Source: an uncultured Porphyromonadaceae bacterium
GTDB lineage: Bacteria > Bacteroidota > Bacteroidia > Bacteroidales > Muribaculaceae
Length of the DNA stretch: 31,841 nt
Direction: 5' to 3'
Assembly: GCA_900547825.1 (NCBI GenBank)
Contig: URII01000026.1
Location: 1-31,841 of the forward strand
The notes below the pieces were generated by a model that was given only the letters and a program-made list of their open reading frames with translations, was not told the DNA's origin and made no database searches. Within the stretch, counting starts at the first letter, position 1. Each line of letters starts with the position of its first letter. The position numbers and the translations under genes are program-made. This document shows positions 15,128-23,713 of the stretch, piece after piece.

Positions 15128-15880
15128 ATGGAAAAGATTTCAGCCACAATCATAACGTACAACGAGGCGCACCGCATTGAGGCGTGTCTTGACTCCCTTG
15201 ACGGGGTAGCTGATGAAATAGTGGTGGTGGACTCATTTTCGTCCGACGGCACTCCCGAGCTTTGCCGTGCCCGCGGATGCAAGGTGACAAGCCGTAAGTT
15301 CACCGGCTATGGAATACAGCGGCAGTATGCCACATCGCTTGCCTCACACCGCTATGTGTTGGCTATTGACGCCGACGAGGTGCTGTCGCCGGCTCTGCGC
15401 CGGTCGTTGATAGCTCTTAAAGAGAAAGGGCCGGACCACAGGGTCTATAACATTTCGCGTCTGAACTTCTTCTGTGGCAATCCGGTGCATCATTGCGGAT
15501 GGTACCCCGATCCGCACATACGTCTTTTTGACAAACGGTTCGCCAATTGGAACCTCAGTGATGTAGGCGAACGGGTGGAAGTGCCTGAAGGTGTGGAACC
15601 TGCGTTGCTTGAAGGCGATATACTGCATTACCGTTGCACGACCGTGCGTGAATTCCGTGCCACACAGAACCGCCATGCCGCCATAGCGTCGCGTTCGGCC
15701 CGGCTCACCCGTCCTTATGGCTTTCTCACTCCGTGGCTCCGTGGCATAGCCCGTTTCCTGCGCTGCTATGTGGCTGAAGGGGGGATGCTTGACGGAGCGG
15801 CAGGACGTGCTATATCGCGGCAACACCTCAACTCCACTCTGCTGGCCTATAAGCTGGCGCGACGTAACCGCATGCGATAA
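15128..15880 (+). CDS. Family 2 glycosyltransferase (LPS core type)
   Basis: This is a 250-residue cytoplasmic or peripheral transferase using a nucleotide-sugar donor. The ATG at 15128 is chosen because the Rossmann-like start (MEKISATIITYNEAHRIEACLDSL) follows at once. The frame upstream of it encodes an unrelated Trp- and Lys-rich stretch. Motifs include VVVDSFSSDGT (about 33-42), the metal-binding DADE (81-84), and PHIRLFDK. It resembles the WaaE/KdtX-like heptose or glucose transferases of LPS core assembly. It is followed after 12 bases by an LPS-kinase-like gene, which supports an LPS inner-core role. The exact sugar is unknown. Confidence 0.9.
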   Translation: MEKISATIITYNEAHRIEACLDSLDGVADEIVVVDSFSSDGTPELCRARGCKVTSRKFTGYGIQRQYATSLASHRYVLAIDADEVLSPALRRSLIALKEKGPDHRVYNISRLNFFCGNPVHHCGWYPDPHIRLFDKRFANWNLSDVGERVEVPEGVEPALLEGDILHYRCTTVREFRATQNRHAAIASRSARLTRPYGFLTPWLRGIARFLRCYVAEGGMLDGAAGRAISRQHLNSTLLAYKLARRNRMR

Positions 15881-15892
15881 TACCTAATCACC

Positions 15893-16654
15893 ATGAGCCG
15901 GAAATATAAGATAACCGTCAACCCCGTATTCAGCTATCTTGATGATGTGGTGAGGGATGTGGCCCGTAACGGGCTACCCTCCGACACTGTCCTGATCCAT
16001 AAGGGCCGTAACCGTGTAGGCTGGATTGAACGGGAGGGTATAAAGCTTAATATCAAGGCTTTCAAAGTACCTATATTTATAAACCGCATAGTGTATACGC
16101 ATCTGCGCCCGAGCAAGGCGGCACGGTCGTATGACAATGCCATGCGGCTTCTCTCGCTCGGCTTCCTTACTCCCGAACCTGTGGCTTATATAGAGGAGAC
16201 TGTGAACGGGCTGCTGACACGCAGTTACTACATAAGCCGGCAGATCCAGGGCGGCAGCATGCGGAGGCTTCCTGAAAATCCTCATTATGAGCCGCTAATT
16301 GAGGCTGTTGCCGCCGATCTTGTCAGGATGCACCGTGAAGGTGTGTGGATGAAGGATTTTACACCCGGCAATGTGTTGTGGGTCAAAAATGCCTCCGGAA
16401 ACGGTTTTGACCTTTATTATGTGGATCTCAACCGCATAGACTTCGGAGTAAGGGATATGCGGTTGCTGTCGAGGTGTTTCAGCGCTTTTGTCTACGATGA
16501 TGCGGATGTGGTGAAGTTCGCGCAGGCTTATGCGCGTGCCGCTTCGCTTGCGGAAGATACTGTAGTGGCATTGGCGCGTGCCGCCCGGCGCCGTTACCTG
16601 ACATTGCGTGAACGCAAACACCGGTTCAAACGTTCCAAGAAAAGATCTATTTGA
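15893..16654 (+). CDS. Lipopolysaccharide kinase family (InaA/WaaP-like) protein
   Basis: This 253-residue protein has a small-kinase fold of the Kdo/WaaP/InaA group, which in other bacteria phosphorylates the LPS inner core. The ATP-binding Lys is probably Lys 56 (LNIKAFK). The catalytic loop is HREGVWMKDFTPGNVLW with Asp 155 and Asn 160. The metal-binding Asp 178 is in YYVDLNRI, where DLN takes the place of the usual DFG. The C-terminus is strongly basic (RERKHRFKRSKKRSI), suggesting contact with the membrane surface. It lies between a core-type glycosyltransferase and a nucleoside kinase on the same strand, with gaps of 12 and 2 bases, hence probably one operon. The acceptor is not shown by the sequence. 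Confidence 0.85.
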   Translation: MSRKYKITVNPVFSYLDDVVRDVARNGLPSDTVLIHKGRNRVGWIEREGIKLNIKAFKVPIFINRIVYTHLRPSKAARSYDNAMRLLSLGFLTPEPVAYIEETVNGLLTRSYYISRQIQGGSMRRLPENPHYEPLIEAVAADLVRMHREGVWMKDFTPGNVLWVKNASGNGFDLYYVDLNRIDFGVRDMRLLSRCFSAFVYDDADVVKFAQAYARAASLAEDTVVALARAARRRYLTLRERKHRFKRSKKRSI

Positions 16655-16656
16655 TT

Positions 16657-18333
16657 ATGCCCCGAAAGATAGAAGTTTTTGTGAAGAATCTCGGCCGCTC
16701 CGTTGAGGTAAGCGGCGGAGAGACTCTTGAAGAGATATTCCGCGACCACTGCGGGAGTGTGGCGCTGCGGCCTATATGTGCCCGTGTCAACAACAAGACC
16801 GAGGATCTGCAATATCCCGTTTTCAGCCCCAAGCAGGTTGAGTTTCTGGACTCCACTACTCCAACGGCACGGCGTGTCTACACCCGCTCGCTGTGCATGA
16901 TGCTCTACAAGGCTGTTATGGAGGTCTGTCCCGGTGCACGCCTGCGCATAGAGCATTCCATCAGCAAAGGGTATTATTGCCGGATTACGGGTCCGGAGAC
17001 AGGAAGTCCTGACGCATCGCTGTGTTCACGCTTGCTTGCGGCCATGCAGGATATTGCCGCACGCGACATACCTTTTCTGCGCCACGAGCGGCTCACGGCC
17101 GACGTGATAGAGATGTTCCGCAGTCAGGGCCTTGACGACAAAGTGGATCTTCTTGAAACCATGGGGCAGCTTTACACGGTTTATTATGAGCTGGACGGGC
17201 TGTGTGACAGCTATTACGGTGCTCTGGCCCCTTCAACAGGACATATAAGGGTGTTCGGGCTTCAGCCTTATAAGGAAGGGTTTCTGCTGCTCGGTCCGGA
17301 TACGACGGATCCGGATTTACCGGCACAACCGGTCACTCAGGAAAAGATGTACCAGGCATTTACCGAGTATGTGCGCTTCAACAACATCATAGGCATAAGC
17401 AATGTGGGCCAGCTCAACCGATCGGTTGAGGATGACCGCTCGGCTATGCTTATAAATGTGGCGGAAGCCCTGCATGAAAAGAGCATATCACGCATCTCCG
17501 ACGAAATAAAACGCCGTTACGAGGCCGGAGGGGCGCGGGTGGTGCTGATAGCCGGCCCGTCGTCGTCGGGCAAAACCACATTCACCAAGCGCCTGGCCAT
17601 ACAGCTTATGACAAATCTCCTTGAACCGGAGATGATATCGCTCGACAATTATTTTGTCAACCGCGACCGCACGCCTTTGGACGACAGCGGCGATTACGAC
17701 TATGAGTCTCTTTATGCCCTTGATCTGGAGCAGTTCAATTCCGACCTCAACGCTCTGATACGGGGTGAGGAGGTGGAGCTTCCGAATTATAATTTCGAAC
17801 TCGGGCGCCGTCAATACCGTGGCGAACGCATAAGGCTCCATGAAAATTCCATACTTCTCATAGAGGGTATTCACGGCCTGAATCCTGAACTGACCTCGTC
17901 TGTAAGCGCATCGATGAAATATTGTGTATATGTGTCGGCGCTCACAACCCTTTCGATCGATGACCATAACTGGGTGCCTACGACTGACAACCGCCTTCTG
18001 CGCCGTATAATCCGTGACGCCAAGTACCGCGGCACGAGTGCCTTGGAAACTATCCGCAGGTGGCCGAGTGTGCGCCGGGGCGAGGAGCGCTGGATATTTC
18101 CTTATCAGGAAAATGCCGATTCCATGTTCAATTCCTCTCTGCTGTTTGAGCTTGGGGTGATAAAGGACGAGGCGGAGGGCCTGTTGCGCAAGGTGCCTAC
18201 TACGGCTCTGGAATATGCCGAGGCTTACAGGCTGCGGCGTTTTCTCGATTGCTTCCTGCCTATAAGCGACCGCCGCATACCTTCCACTTCGCTTCTGCGT
18301 GAATTCCTCGGGGGGTCGTCATTCCACTATTGA
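16657..18333 (+). CDS. Nucleoside kinase with ThrRS-like N-terminal domains
   Basis: This 558-residue protein has two parts. Residues 1-65 look like a TGS-type domain, and residues 95-250 hold a region like the second additional domain of threonyl-tRNA synthetase (IEHSISKGYYCRI, FLRHERLTADVIEMF). The C-terminal half is a uridine-kinase/PRK-type P-loop kinase with Walker A GPSSSGKTTF at 300-309, followed by MISLDNYFVNRDRTPLD and LLIEGIHGLNPEL. This arrangement is known in a family annotated as nucleoside kinase. No catalytic aminoacylation core is present. The ATG at 16657 is used, because the TTG at 16651 lies inside the stop region of the previous gene. Its last 7 bases overlap the end of the convergent helicase gene. 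The specific nucleoside substrate is unknown. Confidence 0.9.
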   Translation: MPRKIEVFVKNLGRSVEVSGGETLEEIFRDHCGSVALRPICARVNNKTEDLQYPVFSPKQVEFLDSTTPTARRVYTRSLCMMLYKAVMEVCPGARLRIEHSISKGYYCRITGPETGSPDASLCSRLLAAMQDIAARDIPFLRHERLTADVIEMFRSQGLDDKVDLLETMGQLYTVYYELDGLCDSYYGALAPSTGHIRVFGLQPYKEGFLLLGPDTTDPDLPAQPVTQEKMYQAFTEYVRFNNIIGISNVGQLNRSVEDDRSAMLINVAEALHEKSISRISDEIKRRYEAGGARVVLIAGPSSSGKTTFTKRLAIQLMTNLLEPEMISLDNYFVNRDRTPLDDSGDYDYESLYALDLEQFNSDLNALIRGEEVELPNYNFELGRRQYRGERIRLHENSILLIEGIHGLNPELTSSVSASMKYCVYVSALTTLSIDDHNWVPTTDNRLLRRIIRDAKYRGTSALETIRRWPSVRRGEERWIFPYQENADSMFNSSLLFELGVIKDEAEGLLRKVPTTALEYAEAYRLRRFLDCFLPISDRRIPSTSLLREFLGGSSFHY

Positions 18334-19763
18334 TCGGCTACCGGCAGCGGAGGGTTGAGCAGCGTCAGCCGTGAGGTGGCGCGGGTGAATGCTGTGTAGA
18401 GCCATCGCAACAGCTCTGTGCGCGAGGCGTCCTCCGGTATATATCCCGCATCCACATATACATTTTTCCATTGGCCTCCCTGCGCCTTGTGGCATGTGAT
18501 GCAGTAGGCATATTTTACAAGCAGGGCGTTGAAATAGGGGTCGTGTCTGAGTTCGCGCAACCGGGCTGTCATTGACATGCCGCTGTAGCGCTCCTCGTCG
18601 TCGAGGCATGCACGCCGCAGCCGCTCCATATCACTGCCGTCCAAGGAGGGATGGGGCGAAAGAAGAGTGTCGAGCAGAATCTTGCATTCGAATGTCAGTT
18701 CGCGGTCGGGCAGAGTCATGCGCACGTCGGCGAAACGGAAGCCGTATCTTTCCTCTGTGGCAATGATGGACTCCACCACTGCCATGTCGCCGTTGGCCAG
18801 AAAGTCAAGCCCGGGAGCGGCCGAGGCCCATTTGTAATTGTTCTTCACTATCAGCAGCCTTTCGTCGCGCACAAGCTCCTCCTGCGCATCCATTATCATC
18901 GAACGTATGGCCACGTTATAGCGCAGGGCCCTGTCGTTTGAGCGTGTTATCACTATTGTTTCAGCCGGAGTGTCGGTTCCGTAGTCATCGGCAAGATCGT
19001 CGATGGCATCGGGGCCTTCGGCCACCCTTATGTCGCGGAACCTGCCGATGCGTAGTTCCGGTAGCCGTGGCTCGGGGTCTCCGGAATTTTCGGCTGCTGA
19101 AATGGCGCGTCGCAGTAGGGTGGCGTTGTAGAGAATGCCTGACGATGCGGCCTGACGCACTGTCTGCGTTATGGTGGCGCGGGTCACCTTAAGCCCGAAC
19201 ATTCTCAGCCTATCGGGATTCATTGCGGGGCTTTCGTCAGTGCCTACCGGCGGAAGTTGGGCGGTATCACCCAAAAGAATCATGCGGCACCCCGGCGATG
19301 AATACACATACTCCACTAAGTCGTGGAGCAGATCATCGCCGCCGTCAGGACGTCCTTCTCCTATCATGGAGGCCTCGTCAACGATAAAAAGCGTATCGGT
19401 GAGACGGTTTTCGGCCAGTGTGAATCCCTGATATCCGCTTGTCGTGCCGCCGGAGTCGTGCCGGTAGATGCGCCGGTGGATGGTGTAGGCACGGCGTCCG
19501 GCCATGTTGCCGAACACTTTGGCCGCGCGTCCGGTAGGGGCCATGAGCACCACTTGGGCGCGTATTTCGGTGAGGGCTTTTACCAACGCTCCCACTACGG
19601 ATGTTTTGCCGGTTCCGGCATATCCGTTGAGCACGAACACACGGCCTGTTGAGAATGGATCGGCCGGCATGGTCAGAAACCGGTGTAGGGCCTGTATGAG
19701 CTGAGCCTGATGCGGGGTGGGCGCAAAGGGCAGCTGACGGGCTATGTCGGATGGCTGAATCAT
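18327..19763 (-). CDS. RecD-like ATP-dependent DNA helicase (superfamily 1)
   Basis: This 478-residue SF1B helicase acts in the cytoplasm on DNA. It has Walker A NGYAGTGKT (about 46-54), APTGRAAKVF, Walker B FIVDEASMIG (about 126-134), motif III LLGDTAQLPPVG, ITRSNDRALRYN, and motifs V/VI YAYCITCHKAQGGQWKNVYVD and WLYTAFTRATSRLTLL. It is shorter than full RecD and lacks the N-terminal RecBCD-interaction region, so it is a stand-alone RecD2- or Dda-like helicase, common in Bacteroidota. It lies 2 bases after the MBL-fold gene on the same strand and overlaps the convergent nucleoside kinase at its end. Its partner proteins are unknown. Confidence 0.93.
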   Translation of the reverse strand: MIQPSDIARQLPFAPTPHQAQLIQALHRFLTMPADPFSTGRVFVLNGYAGTGKTSVVGALVKALTEIRAQVVLMAPTGRAAKVFGNMAGRRAYTIHRRIYRHDSGGTTSGYQGFTLAENRLTDTLFIVDEASMIGEGRPDGGDDLLHDLVEYVYSSPGCRMILLGDTAQLPPVGTDESPAMNPDRLRMFGLKVTRATITQTVRQAASSGILYNATLLRRAISAAENSGDPEPRLPELRIGRFRDIRVAEGPDAIDDLADDYGTDTPAETIVITRSNDRALRYNVAIRSMIMDAQEELVRDERLLIVKNNYKWASAAPGLDFLANGDMAVVESIIATEERYGFRFADVRMTLPDRELTFECKILLDTLLSPHPSLDGSDMERLRRACLDDEERYSGMSMTARLRELRHDPYFNALLVKYAYCITCHKAQGGQWKNVYVDAGYIPEDASRTELLRWLYTAFTRATSRLTLLNPPLPVADQ

Positions 19764-19765
19764 GG

Positions 19766-20749
19766 TCAGTCAAGCCGGAACGTAAACATGGGGGAAGCCT
19801 CGAAACGTGGAAGGGCGTAAAGGCATACTGACTGTCCGCTTTCGGGTGTGTAGCCTGCGGGGTCGTGTGTCTCCACCCGCACTGATGGTGCGGCGCGCCG
19901 TATTGAGTCGGCTACAGTGGCTACAGCGCGGGCCGGAGTGTTGTTGTCATGGCTCAGATGGCATAGAAACACATGCGTCGGAGCTCCTTCGGTGCGCGCT
20001 ATCAGTGAGCCGGCGAACTCGCCGGTCACGGCGTTGTCAAGATGGCCTGATTGTGCCGCTATCCGGGCTTTCAGATATTCGGGGTAAGGTCCGGTGCGAA
20101 GCATTTCCGCATCGTAATTGGCTTCGATCACAATCTGCCGGGCAAGACCCATGTAGTGGGCCACACGGTCGGAGATGAATCCGAGGTCGGTGGCCACTGC
20201 CACCCGGTGGTCACCATGGGTTATGTAGAAACCGACATTGTCCGTGCCGTCATGGCTTACTTCGAAAGGTGTGATTTCGAATGCTCCTATCCGGAAAGGA
20301 AATTCCTTGTAGATGGGCTTGTGGTAATCCTTCAGCCGGCGGGATATGCTGTGTCGCCTCATTATGCCGTTGAAGGCTTTGGGTGTGCAGTACAGAGCCA
20401 TGTGGCGGTGTTGCCTGACTATTGTGTAGGCGTATTTCACGTGGTCGCTGTGGTCGTGTGTAAGGATTATACCTTTTATCGAATCCATGAACAGCCCGTT
20501 GCGCATCATGGCCTGTTCCACCGTTTCCGGCCTTACGCCCGCATCGATGAGAAATCCCGTGGTGCCGTCGCCCATATATGAACAGTTGCCGCTTGATCCG
20601 CTGCCAAGGCTCATGAAATGTATCCTGTTGATGCGCTTGAGTTTGGCCACATCAATTTCGTCAATGGGCGCGAGATCGTCAAGACCGTCGAAGAGCGACG
20701 GCATTGAGTCGTCGAGCGGCGAAGTGAACAGTTTGCGTGGACGTGGCAT
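19766..20749 (-). CDS. MBL-fold metallo-hydrolase (YycJ/WalJ-like)
   Basis: This 327-residue cytoplasmic metallo-beta-lactamase-fold protein is of the YycJ type, implicated as an exonuclease in DNA repair in other bacteria. The core starts near residue 43 with IHFMSLGSGSSGNCSYMG. The metal motif THDHSDH lies at 97-103, with His 98, His 100, Asp 102 and His 103. EVSHDGTDNVGF and VFLCHLSHDNNTP follow, the latter giving the later His ligands. About 40 residues precede the usual family start, so a later ATG (residue 16, base 20704) may be the real start. It lies 11 bases after the methylase gene and 2 bases before the helicase gene. Co-expression with a helicase fits a nucleic-acid role, but that is inference. 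Confidence 0.88.
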   Translation of the reverse strand: MPRPRKLFTSPLDDSMPSLFDGLDDLAPIDEIDVAKLKRINRIHFMSLGSGSSGNCSYMGDGTTGFLIDAGVRPETVEQAMMRNGLFMDSIKGIILTHDHSDHVKYAYTIVRQHRHMALYCTPKAFNGIMRRHSISRRLKDYHKPIYKEFPFRIGAFEITPFEVSHDGTDNVGFYITHGDHRVAVATDLGFISDRVAHYMGLARQIVIEANYDAEMLRTGPYPEYLKARIAAQSGHLDNAVTGEFAGSLIARTEGAPTHVFLCHLSHDNNTPARAVATVADSIRRAAPSVRVETHDPAGYTPESGQSVCLYALPRFEASPMFTFRLD

Positions 20750-20760
20750 TTACAGGCGTA

Positions 20761-21474
20761 TTATTTATAGAGCAGAAAAATTGTGGGTATCTTGTTGTAA
20801 TCATAGGTTCGGCTTCCCCAACGCGATAACGGCAGGGTTATTATCGATTGGCGCGGGCCGGTTATGTCGGAAGCCGCGCACAGTTTCAGCCTTCCCGGAA
20901 GCCGGCGCACGAGTTCGGCTATAAGACGGTTGTTGCGGTAAGGGGTTTCTATGAATATCTGTGTGGTGTCCTCCCGCTCTATTCTGCGTGTCATTTCCTG
21001 GAGACGTGCTACGCGTGCCGAGTCGTCGATGGGCAGATATCCCTGAAACGTAAATCTCTGACCGTTGAATCCGGATCCCATCAGAGCCATAAGTATGCTC
21101 GACGGGCCTACCATAGGCACAACGCGGATGCCCCGTTGCTGGGCTATGGCCACTATGTCGGCTCCCGGATCGGCTACAGCCGGACATCCTGCCTCCGATA
21201 TGACGCCCATGTCGTGCCCTTGGTCAATAGGCGCGAGCATGTCGTGAATGGCGGAGGGGGGAGTATGTGTGTCAAGCACACTGAATGTCATTTCGTCAAT
21301 GGGAGCGGCAGGATCGCACCGGCGCAGAAAGCGGCGGGCTGTGCGTACGTTCTCCACGATGAAATGCCTCAGATGCCGCATTGTGTCTATGTTGGCCTGC
21401 GGCAACACATCCGTTGCCGGGGCGTCGCTCATCGTGGAGGGTAGCAGGTAGAGTGTGGGGGACGGATGATCCAT
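20761..21474 (-). CDS. SAM-dependent methylase of the tetrapyrrole/RsmI family
   Basis: This 237-residue protein has the tetrapyrrole-methylase fold. RsmI methylates 16S rRNA C1402, and this member has the RsmI-like motif GVISEAGCPAVADPG (residues 90-104), then VVPMVGPSSILMALMGSGFNGQRFTFQGYLP, then IFIETPYRNNRL. It lacks the long C-terminal extension of typical RsmI and has changes in the first motif (SEAGCPAVADPG rather than the usual SDAGTPAISDPG), so it may be a paralog with another target. Its promoter is in the 56-base divergent gap shared with the GT-C-like gene. It heads a three-gene minus-strand unit with the MBL hydrolase and helicase. Confidence 0.88.
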   Translation of the reverse strand: MDHPSPTLYLLPSTMSDAPATDVLPQANIDTMRHLRHFIVENVRTARRFLRRCDPAAPIDEMTFSVLDTHTPPSAIHDMLAPIDQGHDMGVISEAGCPAVADPGADIVAIAQQRGIRVVPMVGPSSILMALMGSGFNGQRFTFQGYLPIDDSARVARLQEMTRRIEREDTTQIFIETPYRNNRLIAELVRRLPGRLKLCAASDITGPRQSIITLPLSRWGSRTYDYNKIPTIFLLYK

Positions 21475-21480
21475 AATGAT

Positions 21481-21521
21481 GCAAAATTACGCAAAATATC
21501 GGGTAATTTGAGTAATTTTGC
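21481..21521. promoter_or_regulatory. Symmetric divergent promoter with a 10-base inverted repeat
   Basis: GCAAAATTAC (21481-21490) and GTAATTTTGC (21512-21521) are exact inverted copies. Each contains TAATTTTG, a match to the -7 consensus TAnnTTTG, one pointing left to the methylase start at 21474 and one pointing right to the GT-C-like start at 21531. The boxes lie 7 and 10 bases from the two ATG codons, so both messages would have nearly no leader. No convincing -33 TTG was found for either. The symmetry may also form an operator. Confidence 0.6.
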
Positions 21522-21530
21522 GGATAGAAT

Positions 21531-23093
21531 ATGACTGATAAAGGCTCTTTAACGTTGCGGGCGGCTGCTCTTACGCTTCTGTTCACTCTGTTCTGGCTCT
21601 ATGCCGCAGGTATGGCGGTGCCGTTGGCTGCTGTGGTGCCTGTGGCTTTGACGGCAGGTATTCTGTCGGTATTTGCAGTGGCCGGGCGCGGTTACGGTGT
21701 GTGGCGCGGGATCGCAGGCGGTGTTGTCGGCATGGTTCTGGCTGCTGTGGTGTGCGCTATGCTCGATGACCATTCTTTCGACGGCAATATCTACCATCAG
21801 GAGATTATAATGGCGCTTATCGACGGCTGGCAGCCTTATGCCGGCGGGGATGCGCCGGCGGGGATGTCGATATGGGCGCTTCATTACTGCAAGGCTATTG
21901 AAACGGCTGCGGCTGCGGTGGTGGCATTCACAGGACGGATAGAATCGGGAAAATGCGTCAACTTCATGCTGGTGGGTGGTGCTGGTTTGCTCGTGGCCGA
22001 TATGTTGAGGCGTCTTACCCCGTGGCCGCGTAAGCGCCTGTGGGCTGTGGTTGCCGTGGTGGTGTGCAATCCGGTAGGTGTGTGCCAGGTGCTTACATAT
22101 TATGTGGACTTCACCAAGTACTATTATATTCTTGTCCTGCTCGTCGGGGCTGTATGGCTTTATCGCGGCGAACGGAAGCTGCCTGTGGCGCTTATGATGT
22201 TCGCTGTATGGATGGCTGCCGGCACTAAATTCAATATTCTGTTCGATATGGCGCTGTGGTGTGGTGCAATCACGGTTTGGTTTTTATGCCACCGCAGCAG
22301 AAGCGCTGCGGCAATAACGGCTGCGGCTGCGCTTGTGGGGGCTATTGGCGGTGTATTGCTCACCGGATGGCATCCGTATGTCACCAATTATGTTTCGCAT
22401 GGTTCGCCATTATATCCCTTGCTCGGTGAGGGCGCGGTGGATATAATGGATACGAATACACCGGCCCGGCTTGTGGGCAACCGTGTGGTCGATTTCTTTA
22501 TTTCGCTTTTCACTGTGTCGCTACCCACTTACGGAGGTCGGCTTGGCGGTTTCGGTGCGCTTATGCCGGTGTGTCTCGTTGTATCGGCAATAGCCATGTG
22601 GCGTGGCACGCGCTCGCTTCCTGCTGTGGGATGGTGGATAGCGGCTTTGGCTCTGCTGAGCTGTTTTGTGTTTCCGCAGTCGTGGTGGGCGCGCTATAAT
22701 TGCCAGCTGTGGCTTGTTGTGGCCATGGGTGCGGTGGCGGCCGGATATTGCGGGCGCCGTCTCCGCAGGCTGACGTTGGGATTGGATCTTGTTGCGGTGG
22801 CTATATCCGTTGCGGTGGCTGTGGGGGTATCTGTCAGGCTCACGCTTCGCCGGGCCGGGATCTACCGCCGGGCCGTGACGGAGCATGCCGTGATGTATAA
22901 TGCCACACCACAGGCCCTGCGGCATTTTTACGAGCATGGCGCTCCGGTCAGTGCGGCTCCGGTAGGTGTCGTGGCTCCGTGCATTGATGCCATAGCCTTT
23001 ATGGCCGATCTTGATGAGGAGGGTGTGCCTGTTGTGGAATTTTCAGATAGCGTTTGTATCGATGATGAAACCCGGCGAGGAAAAAGAAAATAA
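21531..23093 (+). CDS. Polytopic membrane protein, GT-C glycosyltransferase-like
   Basis: This 520-residue protein is almost entirely hydrophobic, with about eleven predicted membrane helices. After the first three helices comes a DD-containing loop, CAMLDDHSFDGNIYHQEII, followed by LIDGWQPY. An acidic pair in the first periplasmic loop is a feature of GT-C-type membrane glycosyltransferases that use polyprenyl-phosphate sugars. Large GC-rich Val/Ala stretches make fine homology uncertain. The name GT-C-like rests on topology and this loop only. The reading frame overlaps the downstream HAD gene by about 30 bases. A role in surface glycan modification would suit the LPS genes in the window, but no substrate is shown. 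Confidence 0.65.
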   Translation: MTDKGSLTLRAAALTLLFTLFWLYAAGMAVPLAAVVPVALTAGILSVFAVAGRGYGVWRGIAGGVVGMVLAAVVCAMLDDHSFDGNIYHQEIIMALIDGWQPYAGGDAPAGMSIWALHYCKAIETAAAAVVAFTGRIESGKCVNFMLVGGAGLLVADMLRRLTPWPRKRLWAVVAVVVCNPVGVCQVLTYYVDFTKYYYILVLLVGAVWLYRGERKLPVALMMFAVWMAAGTKFNILFDMALWCGAITVWFLCHRSRSAAAITAAAALVGAIGGVLLTGWHPYVTNYVSHGSPLYPLLGEGAVDIMDTNTPARLVGNRVVDFFISLFTVSLPTYGGRLGGFGALMPVCLVVSAIAMWRGTRSLPAVGWWIAALALLSCFVFPQSWWARYNCQLWLVVAMGAVAAGYCGRRLRRLTLGLDLVAVAISVAVAVGVSVRLTLRRAGIYRRAVTEHAVMYNATPQALRHFYEHGAPVSAAPVGVVAPCIDAIAFMADLDEEGVPVVEFSDSVCIDDETRRGKRK

Positions 23094-23682
23094 AAGGGAG
23101 ATTGCCGCATTTGATTTTGACGGCACTCTGATTAAAGGGGATTCGTTTCCCGATTTTGCACGTATGGCCGTGGGCACATGGCGATTGCTGCTTGCCATGG
23201 CTATGGAGTCGCCGCGCCTTGTGGCATGGAAACTCGGAGTGTTGCGCGGCGGTGATGTAAAGCAGCGTATATTCCGCCGTCTTTACAAAGGTATGCCGCT
23301 GGGTCGTTTCCGCGAGCTTGGCCGCATGTATGCCGGACGTGCCGCTGCCCGTGAACGAGCTGACATTGTGGCGCGGCTTGAAGCGCATGTGGAGGCGGGC
23401 CACGAGGTGTGTATTGTCACGGCAAGCGTCACCGACTGGGTGCGTCCGTGGGCCATGCGTCACGGGGCATCTATAATTGTATTAGGCACGGAGCCTGAGA
23501 TTGACGGCGACGGCCGTCTTACGGGACGTTTTGCCACAGCCAACTGCCGTGGTGACGAGAAAGTGCGCCGGCTAAAGGAGATATATGGCGATGAACGTGA
23601 TACGCTGCATGTCACTGCCTATGGTGACAGTTCGGGTGATGATGCCATGTTGGCTTATGCCGACAAAGGTGTGAGGGTATAA
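23062..23682 (+). CDS. HAD-IB family phosphatase
   Basis: This 206-residue cytoplasmic phosphatase of the haloacid-dehalogenase superfamily, subfamily IB, has the nucleophile motif AAFDFDGTLIKGDS (Asp 18 and Asp 20). A helical cap follows, then motif II with CIVTASVTDWVRPW, and motifs III/IV with GDEKVRRLKEIYG and AYGDSSGDDAML. Earlier ORF starts use a TTG codon at 23011. The ATG at 23062 (or 23065) is preferred because it gives a short charged lead into the domain. It overlaps the end of the GT-C-like gene by about 32 bases in another frame, hence translational coupling is likely. The group includes serine phosphatases and lipid-precursor phosphatases. The substrate is not shown. Confidence 0.88.
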   Translation: MMKPGEEKENKREIAAFDFDGTLIKGDSFPDFARMAVGTWRLLLAMAMESPRLVAWKLGVLRGGDVKQRIFRRLYKGMPLGRFRELGRMYAGRAAARERADIVARLEAHVEAGHEVCIVTASVTDWVRPWAMRHGASIIVLGTEPEIDGDGRLTGRFATANCRGDEKVRRLKEIYGDERDTLHVTAYGDSSGDDAMLAYADKGVRV

Positions 23683-23713
23683 ACCCTATAATATACAAAT
23701 ATGTTGATATGAT

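Noticed and set aside
20051..20581. 176-codon plus-strand frame
   Set aside because: It is antisense to the MBL-fold gene, which carries complete metal-binding motifs.
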